A stretch of 34,231 nt of DNA from contig NZ_JASJCS010000058.1 of assembly GCF_030065885.1 (NCBI RefSeq), forward strand, positions 1-34,231, written 5' to 3'. Shown piece after piece: positions 16,592 through 23,720 of the stretch. The notes under the pieces are model-generated. The model saw only the letters and a list, made by a program, of their open reading frames with translations, made no database searches and had not been told where the DNA came from. The stretch comes from Ilumatobacter sp. GTDB lineage: Bacteria > Actinomycetota > Acidimicrobiia > Acidimicrobiales > Ilumatobacteraceae. Both the position numbers and the translations under genes were made by a program. Position 1 is the stretch's first letter. Each line of letters begins with the position of its first letter.

Positions 16592-17398
16592 ATGGTTCCG
16601 AGGTTGGGTCGGTTCATCTTCCCGGCGGCGATCGGCGTCGCGTTGATCGCGACCAGCGCGTCGGTGGTCGGCGCTGGCACGCCGCCGCCCTCGAGTGGGC
16701 CCGGTTCGAGCGTGCCCGAGACCGCTCCGCCGACGAGCGAACCGGCCCCGACGGCGCCCGAGACCAGCGCACCACCTGCTCCCACGACGACCACCACCAC
16801 GTCGACCACGTCCACGACGACGACCACGTCCACGACGACCACCACCACGACACCGCTGCCGCTCGTTGTCGAGCTACCGGCACCACCGACGCGGATCACA
16901 CCGACCCGCGGCAGCCAGGTGCAGGTCACCGACACGCAACCGCCGCCGCCTACCACGACCACCACGCTCCCACCCGGTTGGGAGCTGCCACCCGGCAGCG
17001 GCACCGGCCGCCGGGTCGTCTACTCCAAGTCGCAGCAGCGGGTGTGGACCGTCGAGGCCGACGGCACCGTGTCGAAGAGCCATCTGGTGTCAGGCCGGCT
17101 GACCTGGAACCAGCCGCTCCCGGGCACCTACAGCGTGTTCTCACGCTCGAAGCACACGTGCAACATCAAGAACCCGCACATCTGCTGGCGATACATGGTC
17201 CGCTTCACCAAGGGCCCCGGCGGCGACAACATCGGCTTCCACGAGATCCCGACGGACACGCGCACCGGCCGGAAGCTGCAGTCGCTCAGCCAGCTCGGCA
17301 CGGCGCGTTCAGCCGGCTGCGTCCGCCAGGCCCCGAGCGACGCCCTGTACATGTGGAACTGGGCCGGGATCGGCACCAAGGTGGTCGTGCTCCAATGA
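16592..17398 (+). CDS. Secreted L,D-transpeptidase (YkuD domain) with Thr/Pro linker
   Basis: Cell-wall enzyme of 268 residues that forms or exchanges L,D-cross-links in peptidoglycan. Residues 1-30 are a signal peptide or membrane anchor (RFIFPAAIGVALIATSASVVGA). Residues about 31-90 are a low-complexity Pro/Ser/Thr linker with a long run of Thr (bases about 16784-16858) that would span the wall. The catalytic domain has a strand GRRVVYSKSQQRVWTVEADG, the His motif IGFHEIP (His217) and the Cys motif SAGCVR (Cys243), both required residues present. The ATG is chosen over the upstream GTG at 16517 because the signal peptide starts here and the GTG lies inside the repeat cluster. The neighbouring LCP gene also acts on the envelope. 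Confidence 0.9.
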   Translation: MVPRLGRFIFPAAIGVALIATSASVVGAGTPPPSSGPGSSVPETAPPTSEPAPTAPETSAPPAPTTTTTTSTTSTTTTTSTTTTTTTPLPLVVELPAPPTRITPTRGSQVQVTDTQPPPPTTTTTLPPGWELPPGSGTGRRVVYSKSQQRVWTVEADGTVSKSHLVSGRLTWNQPLPGTYSVFSRSKHTCNIKNPHICWRYMVRFTKGPGGDNIGFHEIPTDTRTGRKLQSLSQLGTARSAGCVRQAPSDALYMWNWAGIGTKVVVLQ

Positions 17399-17427
17399 CC
17401 GCCACGCGCTCGGCCGGCGCCACACGC

Positions 17428-17501
17428 CACCAGGCAGAGCGCCCTGGTGCCGGGCCCGCCACGACGCGCTGAGGCGGCTCCGAGCACGGTCCGGCACCAG
17501 G
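17428..17501 (+). terminator. Overlapping alternative hairpins downstream of the L,D-transpeptidase gene
   Basis: CACCAGG (17428-17434) pairs with CCTGGTG (17443-17449), a 7-bp stem with an 8-base loop. The same CCTGGTGCCGG (17443-17453) also pairs perfectly with CCGGCACCAGG (17491-17501), an 11-bp stem. The two folds exclude each other. The first alone would be an ordinary terminator. No T-tract follows. The remainder of 17399-17645 holds no gene. Confidence 0.45.
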
Positions 17502-17628
17502 TACGTCGCGCTCTCGGCTCACACGACATCGACCCGCTCGCTGCGCCATCCGGCGGACGTCGTCGTGCCCGGACCGTCACGCTCCAGGCGGCGCACAGCC
17601 GTGCTGTAGCTCGCGTGCGGACGGCCAC

Positions 17629-17634
17629 TACGCT
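17629..17634 (+). promoter_or_regulatory. Probable -10 element for the LCP gene (TACGCT)
   Basis: TACGCT ends eleven bases before the ATG at 17646; the intervening bases contain no Shine-Dalgarno. Confidence 0.5.
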
Positions 17635-17645
17635 GACCGGCGCCC

Positions 17646-18932
17646 ATGGCCACCACGAAGCAGCGTCGAACCTGGCCACAGCGTCTCACGCTGCTGACCG
17701 TCATCGTGACGTCGATTGCGTGCTTCGCAGCCGCCGGCGCGTTGGCGGCCGGCCAATGGGTGCTGTCGCAGCGCCAGCTCGTCGAGCTCGACGAGCCGAC
17801 GACCGACCACGACGCCAGCGGCGGCACGGTGCAGGTGCTCGTGCCCGGTGCCACGACGACCACCCTGCCGGCGGCCGGCCCCGGCGCGACCACGACCACC
17901 ATCGCGCTCGCCGAGCCCGAGGCCGCGAACTTCCTGATCGTCGGTGCCGACAACGGCGACTGCGACGAGAACGGCAACGCGATCGTCCTCGAGGACCGCA
18001 GCGACATCGGCGAGCGCAGCGACACGATCATGATCTGGCGGGCCAACCCCGAGAGCGACCAGCTGGCCGTGCTCTCCCTCCCCCGCGACCTCTACGTCGA
18101 CATCGCCGGTGGCCGCAAGGCGCGCATCAACAGCGCGTACCGCCGCGACGACCCGAGCCGCCTGATCGACACGATCTTCCTCAACTTCGGCATCCCGGTC
18201 GATCACTACGTGCAGATCGACTTCTGCGCGTTCCGGCGGCTGGTCGACGCCGTCGGGGGCGTCACCGTGCCGTTCGAGTTCCCGGCCCGCGACAAAGCGT
18301 CGGGCCTGTTCGTCCCGGACGCCGGCTGCATCACGCTCGACGGCGGTGAGGCGCTCGCGTACGTACGGTCCCGCAAGTACCAGTACGAGGACCCACCGGG
18401 GAGCGGGCGCTGGATCTCGGATGGGACGTCCGACTTCGGGCGGATCGCGCGGCAGCAGGACTTCCTTCGCCGCGTCGTGGCCGATGCGATCGACGACGGG
18501 CTGTACTCGCCGTCGCTGGCCACGGCGCTGATCGAGACGAACCGTGAGTACGTCGTGACCGACACCGGCCTGACGCTGCGACGGTTGCTCGAGTTCGCCA
18601 ACACGTTGCGGTCGCTCGACCCGGCCGAGATCACGACCTATCGCATCGAGTCGTCCTCGCAGACGATCAGCGGCCAGGAGGTCGAGAGCCCACGGCTCGG
18701 TGGCGACAACATGCAGGCGATCCTCGCCGTGTTCCGGGGCGAGGCGACGCTGGCGTCGGCGCCCGAGCAAGTGGTCGAGGTCGACCCCGACGACGTCGAC
18801 GTCGTGCTGGACACGGTCGACCCACCGGAGGACGACGCCTCCGATGCACCGGTGCCCACCACGCTGCCGACGGTCGAGGCCGAGGAGAACGTCGTCGGCG
18901 TCGCGCCGGGCCGCGACCTCTCGTGCACGTGA
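17646..18932 (+). CDS. LytR-CpsA-Psr family glycopolymer ligase
   Basis: Membrane-anchored transferase of 428 residues, expected to attach polyprenyl-linked glycopolymers (such as arabinogalactan or teichoic-type chains) to peptidoglycan. One N-terminal membrane helix (LTLLTVIVTSIACFAAAGAL) is followed by a Thr-rich stretch. The LCP domain has FLIVGAD, ERSDTIMIWR, LSLPRDLYVDI and KARINSAYRR, then YVRSRKYQYE, where the Asp and Arg residues that hold Mg and pyrophosphate lie. An acidic C-terminal tail of about 60 residues has no known role. The stop at 18930-18932 abuts the stop of the convergent VWA gene with no gap. Directly upstream is another envelope enzyme. Confidence 0.92.
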   Translation: MATTKQRRTWPQRLTLLTVIVTSIACFAAAGALAAGQWVLSQRQLVELDEPTTDHDASGGTVQVLVPGATTTTLPAAGPGATTTTIALAEPEAANFLIVGADNGDCDENGNAIVLEDRSDIGERSDTIMIWRANPESDQLAVLSLPRDLYVDIAGGRKARINSAYRRDDPSRLIDTIFLNFGIPVDHYVQIDFCAFRRLVDAVGGVTVPFEFPARDKASGLFVPDAGCITLDGGEALAYVRSRKYQYEDPPGSGRWISDGTSDFGRIARQQDFLRRVVADAIDDGLYSPSLATALIETNREYVVTDTGLTLRRLLEFANTLRSLDPAEITTYRIESSSQTISGQEVESPRLGGDNMQAILAVFRGEATLASAPEQVVEVDPDDVDVVLDTVDPPEDDASDAPVPTTLPTVEAEENVVGVAPGRDLSCT

Positions 18933-19790
18933 TCAGCCGCGGTCGAGCACACGACTCAGTGCCGCGACGACCGTCGACGGCCCCTCGACGGTCGTGACGC
19001 GGGCGCCGACCGCACCGGCGAGCGCCTCGGCCTCGACGCTGTCGCCCGCAGGAGCCACGATCACCAACTCGGTGAGCTCGCCAGCTGCCGCCACGACATC
19101 GCCCGGTTCGGTCGCCCGGCAGTCGGACAGCAGGATCGTGACCCGCCGCTCGGCCGACGCCCACCGCAGCTGCTCACCGGCCGCCCGCAACGCCTGAGCG
19201 ACATCGGTGGTGCCGTGTCCGCGGAGGGCGAGGACCCGATCGATCACATCGTCGGTCGAGCGCGTCTCCCACATCGCCTTCGCTGCGATGACGTCGCGAC
19301 CGAACGAGAGCGTGGCGTACTGGTCGCCGGCCCGAACCGCCACGGCAGCGGCGGCCAGCGCGGCGGTCGCCAGCGGCTCACCCTGCATCGACCCGCTCCG
19401 ATCGACCAGGAGGCACCAGGCGACGCGTGGCTTCCCCCACGCGCGGACGACGAGCTCATCCGAATCGACGAGGCGACCCGCGGCGCGCGCCTGCACGAGC
19501 GGGTCGAGACTCCGATCGAGGTCGATGTCGCCGCTGTCCGGTTCGTACGGCCGCGAGACGAGCCGGCCGATGCCGCGGGATTCGGGGGGCTCGATGCGCG
19601 CGAGATCGACGAACAGCCTCGCGGCGATCGCCTTGGCCAGCTCGCGCAGACGGGCATCGGTCGCCCGGGTCAGGTCGGCGAGGAGCGCCAGCGCCTCGTC
19701 GGGGGACTCGTCGAGCAGCTCCTCCAGCGCAGCGGCGTCGAGCTCGCCGACGTCGGGAGACACCTCCTCGAACGCCGCTGAGCCGGCCAT
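18933..19790 (-). CDS. VWA-domain protein paired with a MoxR ATPase
   Basis: Protein of about 285 residues. The N-terminal half is helical (VGELDAAALEELLDESPDEALALLADL). The C-terminal half is a von Willebrand A domain with an intact metal site: LLVDRSGSM (D-x-S-x-S), HGTTDVAQALR (Thr) and LLSDCRAT (Asp). VWA proteins with MoxR ATPases act as chaperone-like pairs that insert cofactors or remodel complexes; no target is visible here. The ATG at 19790 is the first start codon in this frame after MoxR ends. Homologous-looking sequence (RRRTISRREM) continues a little upstream but has no ATG, GTG or TTG, so the true start is uncertain. Confidence 0.85.
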   Translation of the reverse strand: MAGSAAFEEVSPDVGELDAAALEELLDESPDEALALLADLTRATDARLRELAKAIAARLFVDLARIEPPESRGIGRLVSRPYEPDSGDIDLDRSLDPLVQARAAGRLVDSDELVVRAWGKPRVAWCLLVDRSGSMQGEPLATAALAAAAVAVRAGDQYATLSFGRDVIAAKAMWETRSTDDVIDRVLALRGHGTTDVAQALRAAGEQLRWASAERRVTILLSDCRATEPGDVVAAAGELTELVIVAPAGDSVEAEALAGAVGARVTTVEGPSTVVAALSRVLDRG

Positions 19791-19870
19791 CTCGCGTCGC
19801 GAGATCGTTCGCCTGCGAGCCTCGTCGATCGCTGCGTCGGCATCGGCGCCGGTGGCGGTCGGCGGTGGGT

Positions 19871-20788
19871 CTACCGGCCCGTCGCCGCCCCCGTCGGGGC
19901 GATCGCTTTTCCCGCTTGGGGCTCCTCGACGGGCGACTCGAACACCTGCCGCCACAGCTCGGTGATGATCGACTCGGGGTCGCGGGTCGAACCCTCGCGC
20001 ACACGGATCCGACCCGACAGCGCAACCAGCGCGGCGTCGAGCGAGACCGCCAGATCGGTCACGTCGACCTTGCGGACATCGGCGAGCGAGGAGGCGACCG
20101 CGCACATGTCGATCGCTCCTCGCACCGAGGAGCCGATGCGGACATCGGGGTGATCGCGCGTCCGACGGACGAGTTCGACGACCTGCTCTCGCCATGCCGA
20201 CGGCACGTCGACCCGGTGACGGGTGGTGATCGCGACCTCGTCGTCGGCGTCCTGGTAGTCGACGGCGAGCCGGCAGACACGGTCGTAGATCGCCGACGAG
20301 ATCCGAGCGGTGCCGACCGCGTCGAACGGGTTCATGGCGGCGACGAGACGGAATCCGGGCGCCGCCGGCACGCGCCCGAGGCGAGGCACCGTGATCTCGT
20401 GCTCGCTCATCACGGTCACCAGCACGTTGAGCGTCTCCTCGGGGACCCGGTTGAGCTCCTCGATGTACAGCAACGACCCCTGGCGGAGCGCAGCGACGAG
20501 CGGACCGTCGACGAACACGTCGGCTTCGTAGCCCTCGGCGAGCACGCGCGCCGGGTCGAAGTGACCGACGAGCCTCGCCGGCGTCAGTTCGGCGTTGCCC
20601 TCGACGAACTCGAACCCGATGCCCAGCTCGTGTGCAAGCGACCGCAGCAGCGTGGACTTCCCCGTCCCCGGCGGGCCCTCGAGCAGCACGTGGCGGTCTG
20701 CGGCCAACGCGGCGACGACCAGGTCGATCTCGCGGCGCCGCCCCACGACGGACGAAGCGAGCCGATCGACGATGTCGTGGGGGTTCAC
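19871..20788 (-). CDS. MoxR-family AAA+ ATPase
   Basis: ATPase of about 305 residues. Walker A is EGPPGTGKST, Walker B is LLYIEELNR, and sensor 1 is the strand RLVAAMNPFDAVG. A later arginine-finger region follows (YDRVCRLAVDY). MoxR proteins form hexamers that work with VWA partners, and the VWA gene lies 80 bp downstream on the same strand. The GTG at 20788 is chosen because the domain starts there (NPHDIVDRLASSVVG) and TACGGT stands seven bases upstream. The longer open frame reaching 21052 runs through the intergenic repeats and is not coding-like. Confidence 0.9.
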   Translation of the reverse strand: MNPHDIVDRLASSVVGRRREIDLVVAALAADRHVLLEGPPGTGKSTLLRSLAHELGIGFEFVEGNAELTPARLVGHFDPARVLAEGYEADVFVDGPLVAALRQGSLLYIEELNRVPEETLNVLVTVMSEHEITVPRLGRVPAAPGFRLVAAMNPFDAVGTARISSAIYDRVCRLAVDYQDADDEVAITTRHRVDVPSAWREQVVELVRRTRDHPDVRIGSSVRGAIDMCAVASSLADVRKVDVTDLAVSLDAALVALSGRIRVREGSTRDPESIITELWRQVFESPVEEPQAGKAIAPTGAATGR

Positions 20789-20795
20789 GCCGGCG

Positions 20796-20801
20796 ACCGT
20801 A
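20796..20801 (-). promoter_or_regulatory. Probable -10 element for the MoxR gene (TACGGT)
   Basis: On the minus strand TACGGT is followed by seven bases and the GTG start, with no Shine-Dalgarno. Confidence 0.5.
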
Positions 20802-20904
20802 CCGGCTCGCCGAGCCCCCCGCCGATCCGGCCCGGCCGATTTCGCCCCGTCCCGCCCACCCCACCGGTCGACCGCATCACGCCGAACGAGCGCAGGCGAG
20901 CGAA

Positions 20905-20977
20905 GCGGAGGCAGCGAGCACGGCAGGCGCAGCCGAGCCGGCTTCGCCGGTCGGCCCCGCCCGATCGGAATTAGTCG
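20905..20977. repeat. 73-bp intergenic repeat, copy 1, with hairpin
   Basis: Matches 21036-21108 at 71 of 73 bases (C/A near the end of the GGCCCC run, T/C before AGTCG). It contains a strong hairpin at 20933-20954: CCGA, a bulged G, CCGGC, loop TTC, GCCGG, TCGG. The 58-bp spacer between copies has no gene. It looks like a REP-type element, but this window alone cannot show other copies. Confidence 0.85.
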
Positions 20978-21035
20978 ACCGCGCCGCACCGCGGAGGTGG
21001 GCGAGCGCCGAAGCCGCGACGCCTGAAGCGCCGTT

Positions 21036-21108
21036 GCGGAGGCAGCGAGCACGGCAGGCGCAGCCGAGCCGGCTTCGCCGGTCGGCCCAGCCCGATCGGA
21101 ATCAGTCG
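21036..21108. repeat. 73-bp intergenic repeat, copy 2, overlapping the adh stop
   Basis: Second copy in the same orientation; hairpin at 21064-21085. Its right end covers the last codon and stop of the alcohol dehydrogenase gene (from 21102). Copy 1 ends with the same Asp-stop coding potential (TAA in place of TGA). The hairpin is well placed to terminate adh transcription. Confidence 0.85.
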
Positions 21109-22226
21109 TAGACGATCACGCCGCGGATGTTCTCGCCGTTCCGCATCGCCTCGTAGCCGTCGTTGATCTCGTCGAGCGTGTAGGTCTTGGTGACCAGGTC
21201 GTCGAGGTTGAGCTGGCCCGCGAGGTAGAGCTCGAACAGCCGCGGGATGTCCTTGCGGATGTTCGCCGAGCCGAAGAGCGAGCCGCGGAGCTGCTTCTCC
21301 ATCATCGTGAGCATGATCGCGGGCACCGAGATGCTGCCCTCGGTCGTCGAGTGCAGGTTGGTCACGACGATCTTGGCCCGCTTGCCGCCGAGGTTGAACC
21401 CCTCGCCGAGCGAGTCGCCGTCGCCGGTGCCCATCGTCATGATCACCTTGTCGTAGCCGCGATCCCAGGTGACATCGCCGAGCGCCGCCTGCGCCTCCTC
21501 CATCGAGGCGAACGTGTGCGTCGCACCGAACTCCATCGCCTTCTCGCGCTTGAACTCGACCGGATCGATCGCGGCGATCACGCGGGCGCCCGCCATCTTG
21601 GCGCCCTGGATCGCGTTGGACCCGATGCCGCCGCAACCGACCACGGCGACGTAGTCGCCGGGCTCGACCTCGGCGGTGTACACGGCCGACCCCCAGCCGG
21701 TGACGACGCCGCAGCCGAGGAGGCACCCCTTGTCGAGCGGCCAGTCCTTGTCGACCTTGATGCAACTCGCCTCGTTGACCACCGTGTGCTCGGCGAACGT
21801 GCCGATCAGGCACATCAGGCCGAGATCCTTGCCGTCGAGCGTGTGGTGACGGTGCGTCGCGTCGAGGGCCTGGGTTCCTTCGGTGAAGGTCGCGAGCAGG
21901 TCGCAGAGGTTGGAGTGCCCGTCGGCACAGGACGGGCACCGACCGCACGCCGGGATGAAGCCGAAGACCACGTGGTCGCCCGGCTCGAGCCAGTCGACTC
22001 CTTCGCCGACCTCCTGCACGATGCCGGCACCCTCGTGACCGCCGATCATCGGCGGAGGTGGCACGAGCCCGGCGATGTGGCCGTCGTAGGCGTGTTCGTC
22101 CGAGTGGCACATCCCCGAGGCCACCATCTTGACGAGCACCTCGCCGCGCTTGGGCGGGTCGAGCTCGATCTCCTCGACGCTCCACGGCGTGTTGTAATCG
22201 CGCAGGACGGCGGCTCGTGTTCTCAT
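21102..22226 (-). CDS. NDMA-dependent (mycofactocin-type) zinc alcohol dehydrogenase
   Basis: Medium-chain dehydrogenase of 374 residues. Catalytic zinc motifs are GMCHSDEH and GGHEGAGIV. The structural zinc lobe is C-x2-C-x2-C-x7-C within CGRCPSCADGHSNLC. The nucleotide-binding loop is VVGCGGIGSNAIQGAKMAGA. The long insertion ATHRHHTLDGKDLGLMCLIGTFAEH, the HGSLFGSANIRKDIP-like block and the ending ENIRGVIVYD match the actinobacterial family described as NDMA-dependent, whose NAD is tightly bound and regenerated through mycofactocin. That assignment is recalled family knowledge, and no mft gene is in the window. The ATG at 22226 follows GGGGGTC; an open frame upstream is antisense to the next gene. 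Confidence 0.88.
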   Translation of the reverse strand: MRTRAAVLRDYNTPWSVEEIELDPPKRGEVLVKMVASGMCHSDEHAYDGHIAGLVPPPPMIGGHEGAGIVQEVGEGVDWLEPGDHVVFGFIPACGRCPSCADGHSNLCDLLATFTEGTQALDATHRHHTLDGKDLGLMCLIGTFAEHTVVNEASCIKVDKDWPLDKGCLLGCGVVTGWGSAVYTAEVEPGDYVAVVGCGGIGSNAIQGAKMAGARVIAAIDPVEFKREKAMEFGATHTFASMEEAQAALGDVTWDRGYDKVIMTMGTGDGDSLGEGFNLGGKRAKIVVTNLHSTTEGSISVPAIMLTMMEKQLRGSLFGSANIRKDIPRLFELYLAGQLNLDDLVTKTYTLDEINDGYEAMRNGENIRGVIVYD

Positions 22227-22298
22227 GGCAGACCCCCAGATCTGGATGACGTTCGGTCGAAGCGTTGCGTTTCGGACTGTAGCCAGCATCCTGTGGGC

Positions 22299-22811
22299 GT
22301 GCCGAGCCCTGAGCAGATCATGCAATCGGTCCGTTCGATGTCCACGGACGAGCTCCACAACCTCGCCGAGGCGGTGCGCCAGGCGCAGATCGAGCGGGCG
22401 ATCGACGGTGGCGACCACGATGCGATCATCGCCCGCGCGTTCGAGATCGGGTTCGGGCGGGACGGCCTCGGGGTGCTGCCGTGGGTCGAGGGCACCGTGA
22501 TCGTCTGCCCGGGCGGCCTGGTGTCGAGATCGCGGACCAGCCATCGCTGCAGGTTCGTCAGCGTCGACGACGTCTGGGTCTGGGACTCGGGTCTGCTGCT
22601 GCGCGAGGACAAGCGTTCCTCGCCGGGCGTCGAGGACGGCTTCCGCGCCATCGCACTGTTGCCACTGGTCGACGGCACCGAGCTCGACGTGGTCAGCGGA
22701 CGCGCTCGGTCGGGCGGCCACTCCGTCGAGCACGTCGTCTCCTACGAGGTGCGGGCCGGTGAGCTCGTCGAGGTGAGCCAGCGCGACGTGGCCACCAAGA
22801 ACATGCGCTGA
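22299..22811 (+). CDS. Hypothetical protein
   Basis: Unrecognised protein of about 170 residues. The first 60 residues are helical and charged (DELHNLAEAVRQAQIERAI), then a beta-rich part follows with VIVCPGGLVSRSRTSHRCRFVSVDDVWVW and FRAIALLPLVDGTELDVV. The Cys residues are not in a zinc-finger pattern. No signal peptide or membrane helix. The GTG at 22299 has CAGCAT nine bases upstream, a possible -10; an in-frame ATG at 22320 is the alternative. It diverges from adh by 72 bp, so the two may share a regulatory region. Confidence 0.65.
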   Translation: MPSPEQIMQSVRSMSTDELHNLAEAVRQAQIERAIDGGDHDAIIARAFEIGFGRDGLGVLPWVEGTVIVCPGGLVSRSRTSHRCRFVSVDDVWVWDSGLLLREDKRSSPGVEDGFRAIALLPLVDGTELDVVSGRARSGGHSVEHVVSYEVRAGELVEVSQRDVATKNMR

Positions 22812-22841
22812 TCCGATCAGCGCCCGCCCCGGTCGATGTGA

Positions 22842-22847
22842 CAGGTT
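22842..22847 (+). promoter_or_regulatory. Possible -10 element for the PhzF-like gene (CAGGTT)
   Basis: CAGGTT ends six bases before the GTG at 22854, with no Shine-Dalgarno. It is weaker than the TANNNT examples elsewhere because the first T is missing. Confidence 0.35.
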
Positions 22848-22853
22848 GTCGGC

Positions 22854-23678
22854 GTGCAGCGACGTTTCGAGCAGGTCGACGTGTTCACGTCAGTGCCGTA
22901 CCGGGGGAACCCGCTGGCGGTCGTCATCGACGGTGAGGGGCTCGGCACGGACGAGATGCAGCGGTTCGCCAACTGGACCAACCTGTCGGAGACGACGTTC
23001 CTCGTGCCGCCCACCGACCCGGCGGCCGACTACCGGGTGAGGATCTTCACACCGACGGCCGAGCTGCCGTTCGCCGGGCATCCGACGCTCGGGACCTGCT
23101 CGGTGTGGCTGGGGCGAGGCGGGCGCCCGGCCGGCGACCTGATCGTGCAGGAGTGCGGGGTCGGCCTCGTCCGGCTGAGGCGGGAGGGCGATCGGCTCGC
23201 GTTCGCCGCCCCACCGCTGCTCCGGTCCGGCCCCGTCGACGACGAGCTGCGGGCGCGGATCGAGAGCGTGCTCGGGACCGGCGTGATCGACGCAGCGTGG
23301 GCAGACAACGGCCCGGGCTGGGTCGCGGCCGAGCTGGCCGACGCCGACGCCGTGCTGGCGGTCGAGCCCGACTTCGCGGGCGACCCGTTCGACCTGGGCA
23401 TCGTCGGCCGCGCCGGTCCGGAACACGACCACGACGTGGAGGTGCGGGCGTTCTTCCCCGGCCCGAGCGGGGCTGCCGAGGATCCGGTGACGGGCAGCCT
23501 CAACGCCTCCGTCGCACAATGGTTGATGTCGCGCGATCCGTCGGTGCGGTCGTACGTCGCTCGACAGGGCACCGCGCTCGGCCGCGACGGGCGGGTCCAC
23601 GTCGACGCCGATGAGGACGGCACGGTCTGGATCGGCGGCCACGTCGCTCGCTGCATCTCGGGCACGGTCGAGCTCTGA
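22854..23678 (+). CDS. PhzF-family isomerase/epimerase
   Basis: Protein of 274 residues with the two-lobed diaminopimelate-epimerase-like fold. The opening QVDVFTSVPYRGNPLAVV and the catalytic-site segment ANWTNLSETTFLVPP carry the Glu used by PhzF as acid/base. The region RIFTPTAELPFAGHPTLG and the late GAAEDPVTGSLNASVAQ motif are characteristic. The substrate is unknown; most genomic PhzF homologues are not phenazine enzymes, and no phenazine genes are nearby. The GTG at 22854 starts the conserved region exactly. It follows the hypothetical gene by 42 bp in the same direction. Confidence 0.9.
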   Translation: MQRRFEQVDVFTSVPYRGNPLAVVIDGEGLGTDEMQRFANWTNLSETTFLVPPTDPAADYRVRIFTPTAELPFAGHPTLGTCSVWLGRGGRPAGDLIVQECGVGLVRLRREGDRLAFAAPPLLRSGPVDDELRARIESVLGTGVIDAAWADNGPGWVAAELADADAVLAVEPDFAGDPFDLGIVGRAGPEHDHDVEVRAFFPGPSGAAEDPVTGSLNASVAQWLMSRDPSVRSYVARQGTALGRDGRVHVDADEDGTVWIGGHVARCISGTVEL

Positions 23679-23720
23679 CGGCGGAGTCGGCGTCCTCGGC
23701 GACGGCGCCGGCGCGCCAGG

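Noticed and set aside
16784-16858. ACC/ACG-rich tract as a possible repeat array
   Set aside because: It encodes the Thr-rich linker of the L,D-transpeptidase; imperfect codon repetition, not a CRISPR or satellite.
20802-21052. N-terminal extension of the MoxR frame through the repeat region
   Set aside because: Low-complexity translation of the 73-bp repeats; the ATPase domain begins at the GTG 20788.
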